Shown piece after piece: positions 36,969 through 48,200 of a stretch of 64,000 bases of DNA. The position numbers and the translations under genes are program-made. The notes under the pieces are model-generated. The model saw only the letters and a list, made by a program, of their open reading frames with translations, ran no database searches and had not been told where the DNA came from. The DNA comes from Hanleya hanleyi (Eukaryota > Mollusca > Polyplacophora > Lepidopleurida > Hanleyidae). The stretch spans positions 1 to 64,000 of the forward strand of contig JAVTVY010020603.1 in NCBI GenBank assembly GCA_036873755.1, in the 5' to 3' direction. Position 1 is the stretch's first letter. Each line of letters begins with the position of its first letter.

Positions 36969-39780
36969 TATTAAGCGTAGATTTGCGGTTATTATTAGGC
37001 AAATTTACGTCTTGATGGCGGTCTGAATGCAGTGTCCAGATGGGCGGCCATTTTGAGGTTTTGAAAATTGGGGTGTGAAAATCTTCATTTCCTAGTCCTG
37101 ACAAACTTGTTGGCTTTCAGTTACGATTGGGTCGATATAAACTGGAAGTGTGTTACTTTATGAAAGGGGTTTTGTGAAAATTTGAGCTTCCAGTTCTGGA
37201 ATATTTTTTTTTTCTCGTCGTCATGGTCACGTTTTTTCGCGATGGCGGATTTTCCAAATGAAATTGATTTGGCTTTCATTGGTTGTGAACTAAAGATTAT
37301 ACAGCAATAGTTCTGAAGCTCTGTGCAATATATGGAGTAGTTTGACAATGATTGTTTCGTGAATTTAGCCAAAAACAATCTGTGTGTTGTGACGAAAATT
37401 GGACCCTTGATAGTCTTCTCTTTCGTCAGATCGACTTGATTTGCCATATTTGTCTGGGTATAATTTATCGCGAGTGAAGCGGGGTTATTTTGAACTACCC
37501 CAGGTTACAATTTGGTTTGAGTTCGCGTTCCTTTTGAAAATTTTGCGAGTTTACTGACACGTTGTTGTTGTTATTTGGAACAACAACAACAACGACAGTA
37601 ACTTGAAGGGTTACATTCGGGAATAAAAAGGAATAGGATTGTAATTGTTTAGGTTGGTTAGATGGCCAGTGTAGCGGGCAGACTTGCCTGCTGGTTGCCT
37701 TCAATATTGCACCTTAGATTTAGCTAGAATTTTGTGTGATTTGGTGAATTTTGAAGTATTTTTATTTTTTTTCTGAGATAGTATTTGGTAGGGAAAATTA
37801 GGAGTAGAAGTTGGGATAAAGGTTTTGAAGGTGCAATATTTGAATGATTTATATGTTAATGTTTGTGTTGTCATGTATGTGTACCGGTACTGTTTGTGTG
37901 TCCATATGTGTATTTTTGTGTTTTGTTCATAGTCCTGTTCCGTGATAATTATATTTTGTATGTGCTTGGTTGGGTTGGTAATGTTGGGGTTTTTGGAGAA
38001 GATTTGGAGCATGGGATGAAGTTTTAGTGACTGAATGCGGTCAGATTGGTCATTTCCTTTCGGTTCGGTGATTGAGTTTGGGGTACAGGGTCATGTACTG
38101 CATGACCTTGTGATGTACGTGGATTCATCAGTCGTGCTGTTGACAAATTGTGGTTATTCTTGCTGTGCCACTGGTATATTTTTGCACGGTTGTCTTATCG
38201 AGACTTGTTTGTGGGAGTCTATCGCACTGTCAATTTCTGTTGACCATTTTTCACTGGTGTGGTCGACTTACAATGTATAGCAATAGTTTGGCTTTGTATT
38301 ATCGGTCAAACTACATTGATTTTTCCGGTGGTCAGTTTTTGTGAATTTGATTGGGACATTCACTGAAAATCTATGGCCTAAAGGCTAGAGTTCAATTTAG
38401 TAATTTGTGGAATTCACCCAATTTCATCGTCAAGTTCACCTGGCCTGACCTGGTAGCTATTGCGCGAGGGATTGGCTGGTGCTTATGTTGAATGTGGGGG
38501 GATTTTCTCTCATTTGATTGAAATTCTTGCTAGCCATGGCATAGAACATTCAAATTAATGTTTCAATAGATTTACTTGTTTGGTATTCAATACAACACAA
38601 CCTCTGGTTGTATTTTGAGATTTGAGTGTTGACATATCAACACTGCACTCAATTTGATTGTGGTCTGGTGGTGTTAAGTGACACCATCTGATTTTGATTG
38701 AGAGTTTGGTGTTTACTCAAACACTCGTCCTTGGGTTTACTTTGAAAAAAAAAATAAAAAAAAAAATGAAAATTTGTTCTTTTGAGTGTTGACATATCGG
38801 CGCTACACTCAATTACATAGTGGTCTGGTGGTGTCAAGTGACACCATCTGATTTTGGTTGAGTGATTGGTGTTTATTAAAACACACACTCTTACATTTAG
38901 TTGAAAAAAAAAAAAAAAATAAAAAAAAAAAGCAATTGGTGTGGCATCAACATTGCACCCGATTAGAGTGTAATCGGGTATTGTTGGGCAGCACCAGTTG
39001 ATTTTGGGAACATTTGAAGGCCATTTTGAATAGATAAGCAGCCATAATTTAGTTGATTGCAAAATTCCAACTTGGTGAATTTTGATCCTATTTATTTTGG
39101 GAAATAGACTTTGATTGTTGATAACTCCGTCTCATTTGGTATTGATTGACACCAGTTGATGATTGTTTGGTATTCAACCCACATTCTATTGAGCCCTTAG
39201 GCACTAACTGGGCCACTAGAGACGGCGATTATTTTGTATTTTATTTGGCTTGGTTTGTTTCTAGTTTTTGGACTCCACAGGGAAGTTGCAACAATGCGTT
39301 GACTGCGGTAACGCGTGATGCACTTGTTTTGAAGGGTCTTGTTTTTTGTTTTTTTTTCTGATGGATTTGAGTTGAATAAGCACACTAGAGCGCATTGACT
39401 GCGGTAACGTGTGTGCGTTCAGCTCATAAGTGCTTCATATTTTCCAGTGAGTTTCTGGAGTGGAAACTCAGTGGGTGTGAGTAGTTGACACAACCACTTA
39501 GTTCTGTTTTATACAGAAAACAGAATTTATTGTGCATCACAGCCATTGCTGTCAAGTTGGTTGACCGGTAAATTTTGAACTGCGCATTTCACTTTTCCTG
39601 CAGCTTGGTTGGAATTTATTGTAGCTAGATTTGTACCATTGGAGGCGAGTCTGGTTGATAGTATTTTGGCAAATCAAATAAGGCAGGTAAATTTATTTTA
39701 TGGCAGCCATTTTGGAAGTGAGTATTGCGGTTTATTGAATATTTTCATTTGCATTTTTGTGGAGTCCCACAATTCACACC
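36969..39780 (+). other. Long 5' untranslated leader of the LTR element
   Basis: 2.8 kb without a supported frame. It contains a (GTT)/(AAC) hairpin at 37561-37599 and about two and a half degenerate copies of a ~160-bp module (38620-39010). Each full module has TTGAGTGTTGACATATC, a GGTGTCAAGTGACACC-type hairpin and a poly(A) run with TAAAAAA. GACTGCGGTAACGYGTG occurs twice (39299 and 39398). Packaging or dimer signals would be expected in such a leader; none can be assigned. Confidence 0.6.
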
Positions 39781-41918
39781 ATGACAGAACTGGTACCGGT
39801 AGACGTATCAATGGCACATAATATTGAACAATTCCAGAAGAATCCTTTGATGGAGAATTCTCTTATTAGTGGGGTAGATGTTTCCATTTGCCCTGAGTAT
39901 GTTTCAGATTTAATTGAAAAACATGTAGGCGAATTGCGAACTGAGATGGAAAATCACATTCAAAATTTAAGGGGGAAAGGGAATCTGTTGTTCAGAGTCT
40001 CTCTCAGACCTTGACAGAATGTGTTATCAGAATCGATCAGCTGGCAACTAACCAGAAAGAATGTGTTACCAAAATCGGTCAGCTGGTATCTAACCAGGAG
40101 AAGTGGGAAACAGTAGGTGAACAACTTGGAATGATAATGACCATGATGCAAGGCCAGGGGACTAGTCCAATGGTTAGAGGGGTGGGGGCTGATGCTAGTT
40201 CAGTGCAGACTGGTGATGGTGCTGTTGGGCTGTCCATGGGCAACGTTGAGCAGGAAAATTTGTCTGTGGTCAATGTTGCGCAAATGCCGGGGTTGGGGGG
40301 TGGGGAATGTAATTCTGGTGAGGGTACCCAGCATGCACATTATATGGATGCAGGAGTGGTGGATGCTTGTGAGGGGTCAGGGCATCATCAGAGGGTGGAG
40401 CACCCTTCTGTGCCCATCTCTGACCCTTTCGTCCCTTCACATAGTAAGGTTGGGGAGGAGCACAAAGGTAGCCATTCCTCTCCATCCATTGATCATTCTG
40501 ACATTGCTCATGGTCAGGAGGACAAGGGAGATAATTTAATAGGGTCAAATGTTTCGCAGCCTATCCGGCAACATAAAGCGAGTTCGAGATCACGTCGACT
40601 TCTCCGTGGTCCTCGAACAGTACGCTGGCGTAGCCGTAGCCCTTTAACATCACGTGGCCGTAGCCCCTCGGCATCACCTTTTATACGTAGTAGCAGCCGT
40701 TCACTTCCGAAAACATTAGTTTTTTCCGGCGATGCCAAAGGTTGGTCGCCGTTTAAAATTAAATTTGAATTAGAAGCTCAAGATCGGAAGTGGAGCAAGG
40801 CCAAATCTCTAAAGCGTTTGACTGAGTGCATGCATGGCAAGGCCATCGAGTATTACTCTTTCTTACCGAAAGCAGTTTGTAATTCTTTCGCTGAGCTGTT
40901 TGAAGCCTTAGACAAACGGTATGGCGATCTCGAGCCTCCTCAAGCAATCCGACATCGGTTGCAGTTGGAGGAGCGGGGGGCCGATGACACTTTGGCTGAT
41001 TTTGCTTATAGGTGTGTTGAGTTAGCTGTGAAGGGTTATCCGGGGGCTCCACGTGAGTTAGTCGAATCGATAGCTGTGGAACAATTTTTCAAAGGTTGTC
41101 ATGAACCACAGGCTATAGTTTTGTTTGCTATGGAGAAAGACCCCAGAACTATTCAGGATGCGTTGACATGTGTCAACGCCTCACTGTATAATCATCAAGC
41201 TTTGAATGTAGCAGAGGTCTGTCTAGTTTCCACAGAACTCGAGCCTGTGGGAGGGGATTTTTTACGGGAGGGTCGGGGTGAGTCTCCATTGAGACTTGTT
41301 ACTCCTCCCAAGCTACCGGTAGCCTGTGAAGCCCCTATTAACAGAGTTACCTGTTACTCTTGTGGGGAAAACGGGCATAAGAGCTTCCGATGTCCCCAAA
41401 TACGATGCCATCTTTGTCGCCAATTAGGGCACATAAGTCGAAGTTGCCCCATTCGCACTAATCTGGACGGGTTGGTTACCACAGGAGGACCTGCCTCGTC
41501 GGATGGTGCCGGGTCGACTGCTGCCGTTAGAGGCATTACCGTGTCTGGGGCTCGGGAGGGGGCAATGGTAGTTCCGGTCAGGGTCGGGTCCCTTCCAGTG
41601 AGTGCGATAGTGGATACTGCTTCTCAGGTAACAGTGATGAGTCCGGAATTATTTGGAACGTTAGGGCTTATGGGACTGTCATCCACTCCCATTAAGCTAA
41701 CTGGTGCATTTCAGGGTACGGCCAGTATGGGAATGTTGGTTCGACAGGTTCCCCTTTCCATTGCAGGGTTTAACTGTTTTGGAGACATGGTTGTAGCCCC
41801 GGTGGTTCAGGATTTGTTACTGGGCTCGGACTTTCTGTCCGCTTATGGCTGTGTCGTTGACTTTAGGAAGAAGGCCCTGGTTATTGGGAACATGGGGGTT
41901 CCTGCAGTAAAATGTTGA
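39781..41918 (+). CDS. Gag with C-terminal aspartic protease (LTR element), frameshifted near the N-terminus
   Basis: From ATG at 39781 the frame runs to a stop at 40012; the main frame (40011-41918, about 635 residues counted from 40011) overlaps it. One base seems lost near the G-run at 39970-39976. In the main frame: coiled-coil-like start; Ser/Arg-rich patch (~190-230); a retrotransposon Gag domain (~235-400, with W..FK..FE early); two CCHC zinc knuckles (41353-41450, CYSCGENGHKSFRC and CHLCRQLGHISRSC); then a retropepsin-like segment with AIVDTASQVTVMS (about residue 530) and LLLGSDFLS. The protease motif has DTA in place of the commoner DTG/DSG. Gag packages RNA and the protease would cleave it. 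No pol follows. Confidence 0.85.
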
Positions 41919-43968
41919 TGCATGATGACCGGTTTGGACAATGCTTCAGTTTAGTTCTCTTTTAGCATTGGTAATGTTAGGGGGCAATGCAGATTGGCAG
42001 TGGGCAATGGCATGTGGCGCCATCTAGCACACTCTTTTGAGTTGATTTTGATGTTGGTGATGTCTTTGTATTTTGATATAGGTGATGTGACATTTTGGTT
42101 TGATGTTGTGTAGGTTGTTTTTTGGTTGTTGGGGGAAAGATAAAAAAAAATGATAAAATGTCTGACAAGAAATCTGTGATATGTGTGGATGTTGGATAAT
42201 GATGTGCTGTGTTGGATAATGGTGTGTTGGTTGATTTGTGATGTGTGGACCTATATTTTAGAATGATTATTTTTGGTAGATTGAGTGTTCTGCAGAGTGG
42301 TGTGTGTACCTATTTTCGAACGGTGTGTTGGGAGGACATGTGATATGTGTTGGAAAAAGGTGCAATGTGTGTTGCAGTGGAGATATGTTCAACTTTTAGG
42401 GGGTTAGGAGAATGGTTTGAGTGAAAGTGTAGTGGAAGGGGTTTGTTGAATGGCGGGTTGGGTAATTTATCTGTGGGTTAACAACCCTCACGGTTGGCCA
42501 CATCATTCGGCATTGGTTAAATGGAAGTTACTTGGATGCTAAATGAGTTTTTGCCGAGGTGTGTGCGAATTGTGATGGATGATTTAACAAGGGGAGAGAA
42601 TGACGGGGCAATCCATGTTGGAGACACAGGGCCAAAGGAGTTTGTGGCCACAACTCTGCTTGTGTCTTCTCTATGGAAGCCCCAGTGAGTTATGCACCGG
42701 TGTTTGTCATCCCGGTTTAAATTTATTGAATCAGGGTCTGAAATAAAAGTCAGACATCAGACAAGCCTTGACCTTGTTTGGTTGAATGCTCACTGTGGAG
42801 CATTATGTCTGATCAAATTCGGGGATCATTTTGGATATGTTTATTCAGACCCTGGCTAATTGATCATTGGCAATGCGGTAACATCAGCAACGCAGTGCAC
42901 TTCTGTTCAATGGATTCCGATATTCCTTCTGGTCCTGCAGATTCATCCACATGTTGAGTTGACGTGTTAGCGGCACCTTGTGCACGGGTGTTTCACATGC
43001 GTTGATTCTTCATGTGTGTGTCTCTGTTGATGCATACAGAGGATACTGGTTTCCTGAAGCCTTGAGCTATATGAGTAGTCCCACAATGTATGGAGGACTG
43101 ACAGGCAGTTACTGTTGTTTTAGTCAGACTATGTTCGTTAGCCAGTCACTCAACTATTGAGAGACTGAGTGTCTTGCAGTTATTGCCCAAGTCAGACTAT
43201 TCTTGATGGGATATCTGATATAGCCAGTCCCTCTAGTTAGGGAAGTCTGGCAGTTATTCCTTGATCAGCCTGATTATACATGTAGCCAGTCTTTCAATTT
43301 AATAGGGACTGATAGGTTTTCAAACTGAGCAAGCTCTCATCGAGTGCTGACAGTCTAAAAGTTATTGTCGCTATTGTCGTTAGTCAAAACTTGATAGACT
43401 GTCTGATATAGTCAGTTAGTCAAAACTTGATAGACTGTCTGATATAGTCAGTTAGTCAAAACTTTATAGACTGTCTGATTAGTCAGTCCCTCAATGTAGG
43501 AGAGTCTGGCAAGTATTTCCTTAGTCAGTCTGTTTCTTGACAGGCTGTATAGTGTAGCCAGCCTCTCCGTTTAAGAGGGGCTGACATTATAAAATTGAGT
43601 GAGCCCTTAATTTATGAGGGGAAGGGGAAGGGGAGGTTGGGGGAAAAGGTAGATTCCATAGTGAGTCGGACTGGTACTTAAAGTGGGCCAGTTCGCTCCA
43701 GCTCCTTTGGGTCTTCTTTGGGAAATTAGAGGTCTGTTGAAAAATCGACCTGAGGGTTGGGGTTAGAGATCAGCTTCCATGATCTGGGGTTGGGTATTTT
43801 ATTGTCGGACTAATATTAGGTAGCTTGTTATTAGGTAATGTCCGGTTTTTAGCCCAGTTCAAAGTAGGGGAAGCTTTAGGTACAGTTCCGTACTTTTATG
43901 GTATGTTTTTTATCCTTGCGAATACTTTGCTGGAGTTTTAGACTGCAGTCGCTGGTACGCCCTTCCTT
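41919..43968 (+). other. 3' non-coding part of the LTR element
   Basis: No frame for RT, RNase H or integrase was found on either strand. The first part is G/T-rich. From about 43080 to 43600 there are degenerate short repeats built on AGTCAGACTAT...GCCAGTC; a near-exact tandem run of TTAGTCAAAACTTGATAGAC units (36 bp) lies at 43378-43480. Confidence 0.7.
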
Positions 43969-43994
43969 AAAAAAAAAAAGAAAAGGGGGAAGAG
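43969..43994 (+). promoter_or_regulatory. Polypurine tract
   Basis: 26 purines in a row (A11 G A4 G5 AAGAG) directly abutting the 3' LTR: the plus-strand primer site. Confidence 0.88.
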
Positions 43995-44264
43995 TGTAGT
44001 AAGAATAGGTTTTCTCACTTGCCAGAATTAGACCATTAACGAATAGTGTCAGGGGAGTGCTTTATTATAGAGTTATCTCCCCTTGGTAGAGGGCGCTGAT
44101 TGTCCATTAGCCAATCAGAGTAACTCGCGGGCTTGGCAAGAGAAGCCAGAGAACGACTTGACCTGGACTGCAACAGACGTGACACGACTTCTCTCAGGGG
44201 TTATAACCGGCAGGTAAGGCTGTCTTCTATACTGGCTAATATCTAGGTAGCAGAAGTTACTACA
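43995..44264 (+). repeat. 3' LTR
   Basis: 270 bp, no difference from the 5' LTR seen. Followed by ACGT, the target duplication. Confidence 0.93.
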
Positions 44265-44280
44265 ACGTTATCAACGAATT

Positions 44281-44931
44281 ATGGCTCAAAATATGTCTCA
44301 AATGTCATGTATGTCTTGTGATGGTGACAAGCCGGTATATAATGTATATTCCAGTTGTCCTCAGTGTCGCCAGGAAAGGCTATGTACCTGGGATACGGCC
44401 TGTGAGGAATGCATTATGTGGGTGCCCGAAATATTTCAAGTCTATCTGGCCGGTTCACTGGCAGCTATTGAGGAGAATAAAGCCATTGTGCCTACTAATC
44501 TCGCCAGTGAGACGTTTGTAGCTATGTCTCCCCGATCTAGTGTGGTCGAGGATATAAGGGGGTTTGTTGATTCACCAGCTCGGTCTACTCTAGTCAGTTG
44601 GTTGAATGTAAATAAAGATAAACAAACGCCCCCTCCCGCTCACAATTCTTCCATTTCAGACCAGGTGAAGGATCATTCAGGTAAGAAACAAGTGGAAGGG
44701 ACTATCGAAGATGTGGAATCCGGCACTACTACGACTGTAGAGGTCGAGCTTCCTATCGAGCAGACACCTGGATACGACGAAGAAGGGAAATCGGTAACGG
44801 AGCCAGGCTTAGCATTGGAAAGCCAGTCAATTCCGATCTCTCGATCGGAAGCGACTTATGATTATGAAAACTTAATGTTAAATTTTCATTTGGTTCCGGG
44901 ATCGGGAGATTGCCTTCCTCAACCCTGTTGA
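44281..44931 (+). pseudogene. DIRS Gag-like ORF, N-terminal zinc-binding part
   Basis: 216 codons from an ATG 12 bases downstream of the nested LTR element's target duplication. The N-terminus has paired cysteines (CMSC, CPQC, CEEC with a single Cys between) like the Cys-rich start of DIRS Gag-like proteins. The rest is acidic and low in recognisable structure. It ends at a TGA where a related frame seems to go on, so it is probably the first fragment of a longer ORF1 rather than a complete protein. It would form the nucleoprotein particle. Confidence 0.6.
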
Positions 44932-45163
44932 GGCCTGTACTTTCCAGTCGTTCTATAACATCTACTAACACTGGAACGACTGGTTTGTCTAACTTTCCCT
45001 GATCTGCTTCCGGTTTCTCTGATGGCCTTCCTCGTCCCCCTGCCGAGACGTCTGTCATTACGAGCCTTCTGGGCCACCAGAGGTTGAGGTTCCGACAACA
45101 ACTAGACTATGATATGCCCAATTTTTTGCCTGCCTCTGAGACGCGGTATAGAGACCCTCTCAA

Positions 45164-46285
45164 GTGGACCAATTAATGCGGCATCTGGTTGTGGGTTTGT
45201 CTTCGCCCTTGCGTGGCTTAGCACAAATTCCTGCTTCCGGTGGTATTCATGGTACGGGACCGGCAATGTTATGTATGATGCGTCCTCCTATATATGCTTC
45301 TGGTTTACGACCTCATATGCCAGTTCACCGACCATTACAGTGGCCGTGCTCACGGTAATTTGTAAGGTCCCCGAGTCTGAACGCACCCCATCAGGCCCAG
45401 CTTCCGGTGCACTCTCAAGTGACGGATTCTACATCGGCTGCTATTCTGCGTGGAATGGAACAGCAACGTCAGGAAATGAAGGAACTGAGAGAGAATATGA
45501 CCAGTCAAATAAGGAGCGGTATGCCACCGCATCCGGTTTTGTCTGAACAGTCTACGCAACCAGAAGCAAGATTGACGGGGACTATACCTTTCATTACTCC
45601 TCGTTGGCAGGAAGCCCCGGAAGCTATGGAAGTGTGTCCTCCAAATACCAAATTGTCTAGTAATCCTGGTGTTCCGTTTATGAACAAACAGGCCTCCGTA
45701 CTAGAGGAAACTGCCCGACAAGGAGTGGCGATCACAAATCATTTGGACTGGTTTCTTCAAGCCATTAAGGGTGGTTTGTCTTCACTGTCGGGTGCAGAAA
45801 GTCAAGAACAGCTACTGGAGGGAATTAACCTCGTTCTTGACTACCAGAAGATTGCTTCCGGTATAGTAGAAGATTTGGTACATAATGCCTATTTATCTTC
45901 TATGATGGTGTATTTAAGGAGAAGAGCATTCATTCCTTTCATGCACAACTACACACCGGAAGCAGTGAAGAGAACCCTACTAGAAACATCTACGGCTCCC
46001 TCTTTACTGTTTGGTGATGCTGTTGCCGAGGTCCGACCTGAAATGGATCGAATTGAACATGACAGGTCAGTGGCTTCCGGTGCTTCGACCAAGAGACCTA
46101 TGGCTTCCGTGTCGGGTCCCAAGGTGAAGAAGACTAAGAAGAACCCGCCTAGTTCCAAGGCTGTTAAGGGTGCTTCCGGTAAACAGCATAACCAAGCGCC
46201 TGCTTCTTTAGAGCCAAGATTATCTAGCTTTGGCAATAAGAAGCAGGGTAAGGGCAAAGGCAAGCAGTCAAAGAAGAATACCTGA
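45164..46285 (+). pseudogene. DIRS Gag-like ORF, C-terminal part (one in-frame stop)
   Basis: The frame of 45407-46285 (292 codons) stays open upstream to 45164 except for a TAA at 45356-45358. It contains a Glu/Gln/Arg-rich coiled-coil-like start (GMEQQRQEMKELRENM), a central alpha-helical part and a very basic Lys/Gly-rich tail (KKTKKNPPSSK, KQGKGKGKQSKK) suited to nucleic acid binding. The tail overlaps the next frame by 56 bp, which is common for DIRS ORFs. The nucleotide motif GCTTCCGGT is clustered here. Confidence 0.65.
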
Positions 46286-46389
46286 TGTCTCGGGCCATAC
46301 CGGGTGGCTTCCGGTCCTGCGGGAACACTTGAGACATACTGCTTCCGGTCCCGCCACAACTAGACCTTCCGGTAGGGGGAAGCCTTCAG

Positions 46390-47371
46390 TTGTTTTGGCG
46401 GAACTGGATAAGGATTGGGGCGGAAGCGTGGGTCATTCGAACTATCAGATACGGCTATCGCCTATTGTTCGACACGCTTCCCCCCTTGACTGCATCTCCC
46501 CTTCCGTCTCATATTCCATTACGAATGGGTCATCTATCAGCGATACAGTCCTCTGTGGACAAGCTGATAGAGAAGGCTTCAGTAAAAGAGTTTCAGGTTT
46601 GAGACACAACACCCGGGTTTTATTCGCCGGTCTTTCTGACACGTCCGAGATGCGCATTGTTATCAACCTCAAGCGCCTCACTCCACCGCCAAACTTACGC
46701 ATGGAGTCCTTCCGGTCTATCCGGTCGGTACTCGAGCAAGGGGAATGGCTGACTTATCTGGATTTAAGGGATGCATATCTTCATATCCCGATACATCCGG
46801 AGAACAGGAAGTACTTAAGATTCATGGTCGGCAAACGACGCTTCCAAATTCAAGTGCTTCCGTTCGGACTGTCAACTTCCCCTTGGGTGTTCACACGAGT
46901 GTTTACACCAGGGGCACTATTCCTGCACAGTCTAGGTATAAAGTACCACTTTTATATCGACGACTCCCTGCTAAGGAATGCCTGCAAAGAGCAGTTAATC
47001 CTAGACACACAGTTTGTCTTAAGGATATTGACTTCTCTGGGTTATCTCCCACACGAAGAGAAGTCAGAACTAACTCGGTCGGAAAGGCGCAAATTTCTGG
47101 GGGTGGAATACAATACACTTTTAGCTCTCGCCAAACTCCCAGAAGATCGTTGGCAAAAGATAACAACGAAGATACCTCAATTCCTCAAGTTATCTCAAGC
47201 CAGGGCTCTACACTTTGTTGCGATAATCGGCCTCTTGACGTTAACACAGGACGTAACTCCAAGAGGGTGGTTGCAGCTTCGTCCCTTAATGATTTACTTC
47301 AATCATCAATGGGTCGAAAGGCAGTTGAACCCGTGGATACCTGTCACGTCAAACAATGCCTCCAATGGTGA
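46390..47371 (+). pseudogene. DIRS reverse transcriptase, broken
   Basis: 46390-46602 holds the RT N-terminal part in one frame; at about 46600 it passes to another frame that holds the RT core (DLRDAYLHIPIHPENRKY at about 46757, VLPFGLSTSPWVFTRV at about 46857, catalytic YIDD at 46953-46964). Wording such as LRDAYLHIPIHP and LPFGLSTSP is characteristic of DIRS rather than Gypsy RTs. It then breaks again near 47345-47371, where a TGA interrupts the frame joining RNase H. The enzyme copies RNA to DNA; here it cannot be made intact. Confidence 0.85.
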
Positions 47372-47850
47372 CTGGATTCACTCAACGTAATGTCGGGTGT
47401 GTCTCTACTTCCGTTTCGTCTGTCTCATCACCTGTTCATGGACGCATCTATGGAAGGTTGGGGAGCCCACCTTGAGTCCAAGTTGATATCCAGGTTATGG
47501 ACAATCGAGGAATGCTCGTACCATATCAACGTGTTGGAGTTTATGGCAGTGACACATGCCATCCACACGTGGGTGAGCATATTGACCGACAAGAACCTGC
47601 TAGTTGCAACGGACAACACATCAGTCGTCTCCTGCATCAACAAGCAGGGGGGGGGGGGACGAGATCTCCGCAATTACAAAGCCAAGCGGAAATCTTTTTC
47701 GGTCTGTGTTGGGACAACAACATATCAGTGTTGGCCAGGCACATCCCGGGAATTCTGAATGTCTTAGCGGATTCGCTTTCACGACGGAATCAGATAATTC
47801 CCACAGATTGGCAACTTCACCCAGCCATACTAAACAAATACTCATGTCTG
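47372..47850 (+). pseudogene. DIRS RNase H domain, frameshifted at a G-run
   Basis: Starts with the catalytic LFMDASMEGWGAHL (about 47430), then HINVLEFMAV with its Glu and the Asp of ATDNTSV (about 47610). At the run of 12 G (47647-47658) the frame changes, and the C-terminal part with ARHIPGILNVLADSLSR continues in another frame. All are RNase H hallmarks in DIRS order. Confidence 0.8.
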
Positions 47851-48200
47851 GGAGATGCCATACATAGATCTGTTCGCCACTCGGCACAACAATCTATTGC
47901 CCCTGATCATGTCGCCGGTTCAGGATCCGTCGGCATATGCAGTGGACGCCCTATCGCAGGACTGGTCAAGGATGGTAGCATATGCGTTCCCTCCTCCAGC
48001 TATCCTAGCGAAGGTACTCCGGAAGATCCACGAACACACTTGTGTCGTTTATCTGATTGTTCCGTGGTGGCCAGCAAGGCCGTGGTTCCCGGACTTACTG
48101 GATCTTCTGGTAGATGTACCAAGACAACTTCCGGTGTGGCACAATCTACTGCGCCAGCCCGGAACGTCGATATTCCACAGCCAGCCAGGACTGTTTCATT
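47851..48200 (+). pseudogene. DIRS-specific region between RNase H and recombinase
   Basis: In its own frame, reads YIDLFATRHNNLLPLIMSP, AVDALSQDWSRMVAYAFPPP and VPWWPARPWFPDLL. This segment follows RNase H in DIRS elements (often listed as the methyltransferase-like region). One frameshift lies on each side (near 47850 and 48190). Confidence 0.75.

Larger units (their letters stand above)
36679..44264 (+). mobile_element. Nested LTR retrotransposon, Gag-protease only (non-autonomous)
   Basis: Two 270-bp LTRs that I read as identical (36679-36948 and 43995-44264), beginning TGTAGTAA and ending TTACTACA. The 4-bp target duplication ACGT flanks it (36675-36678 and 44265-44268). A primer-binding site follows the 5' LTR, and a purine tract abuts the 3' LTR. 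The only long frame is Gag plus an aspartic protease; no RT, RNase H or integrase is seen in the 2 kb after it. The 4-bp duplication, CCHC Gag and PBS type fit the Ty3/Gypsy group. It sits 12 bp upstream of the first Gag-like ORF of the DIRS element. The apparent LTR identity implies recent insertion, with enzymes supplied by another element (inference). Confidence 0.92.

Noticed and set aside
40192..41536. Alternative frames inside the Gag-protease gene on both strands
   Set aside because: Shadows of the main frame, which carries the zinc knuckles and protease motifs.
41919..43968. Degenerate pol in the LTR element
   Set aside because: No RT, RNase H or integrase motif was found in any frame; the sequence is G/T-rich and holds short repeats.
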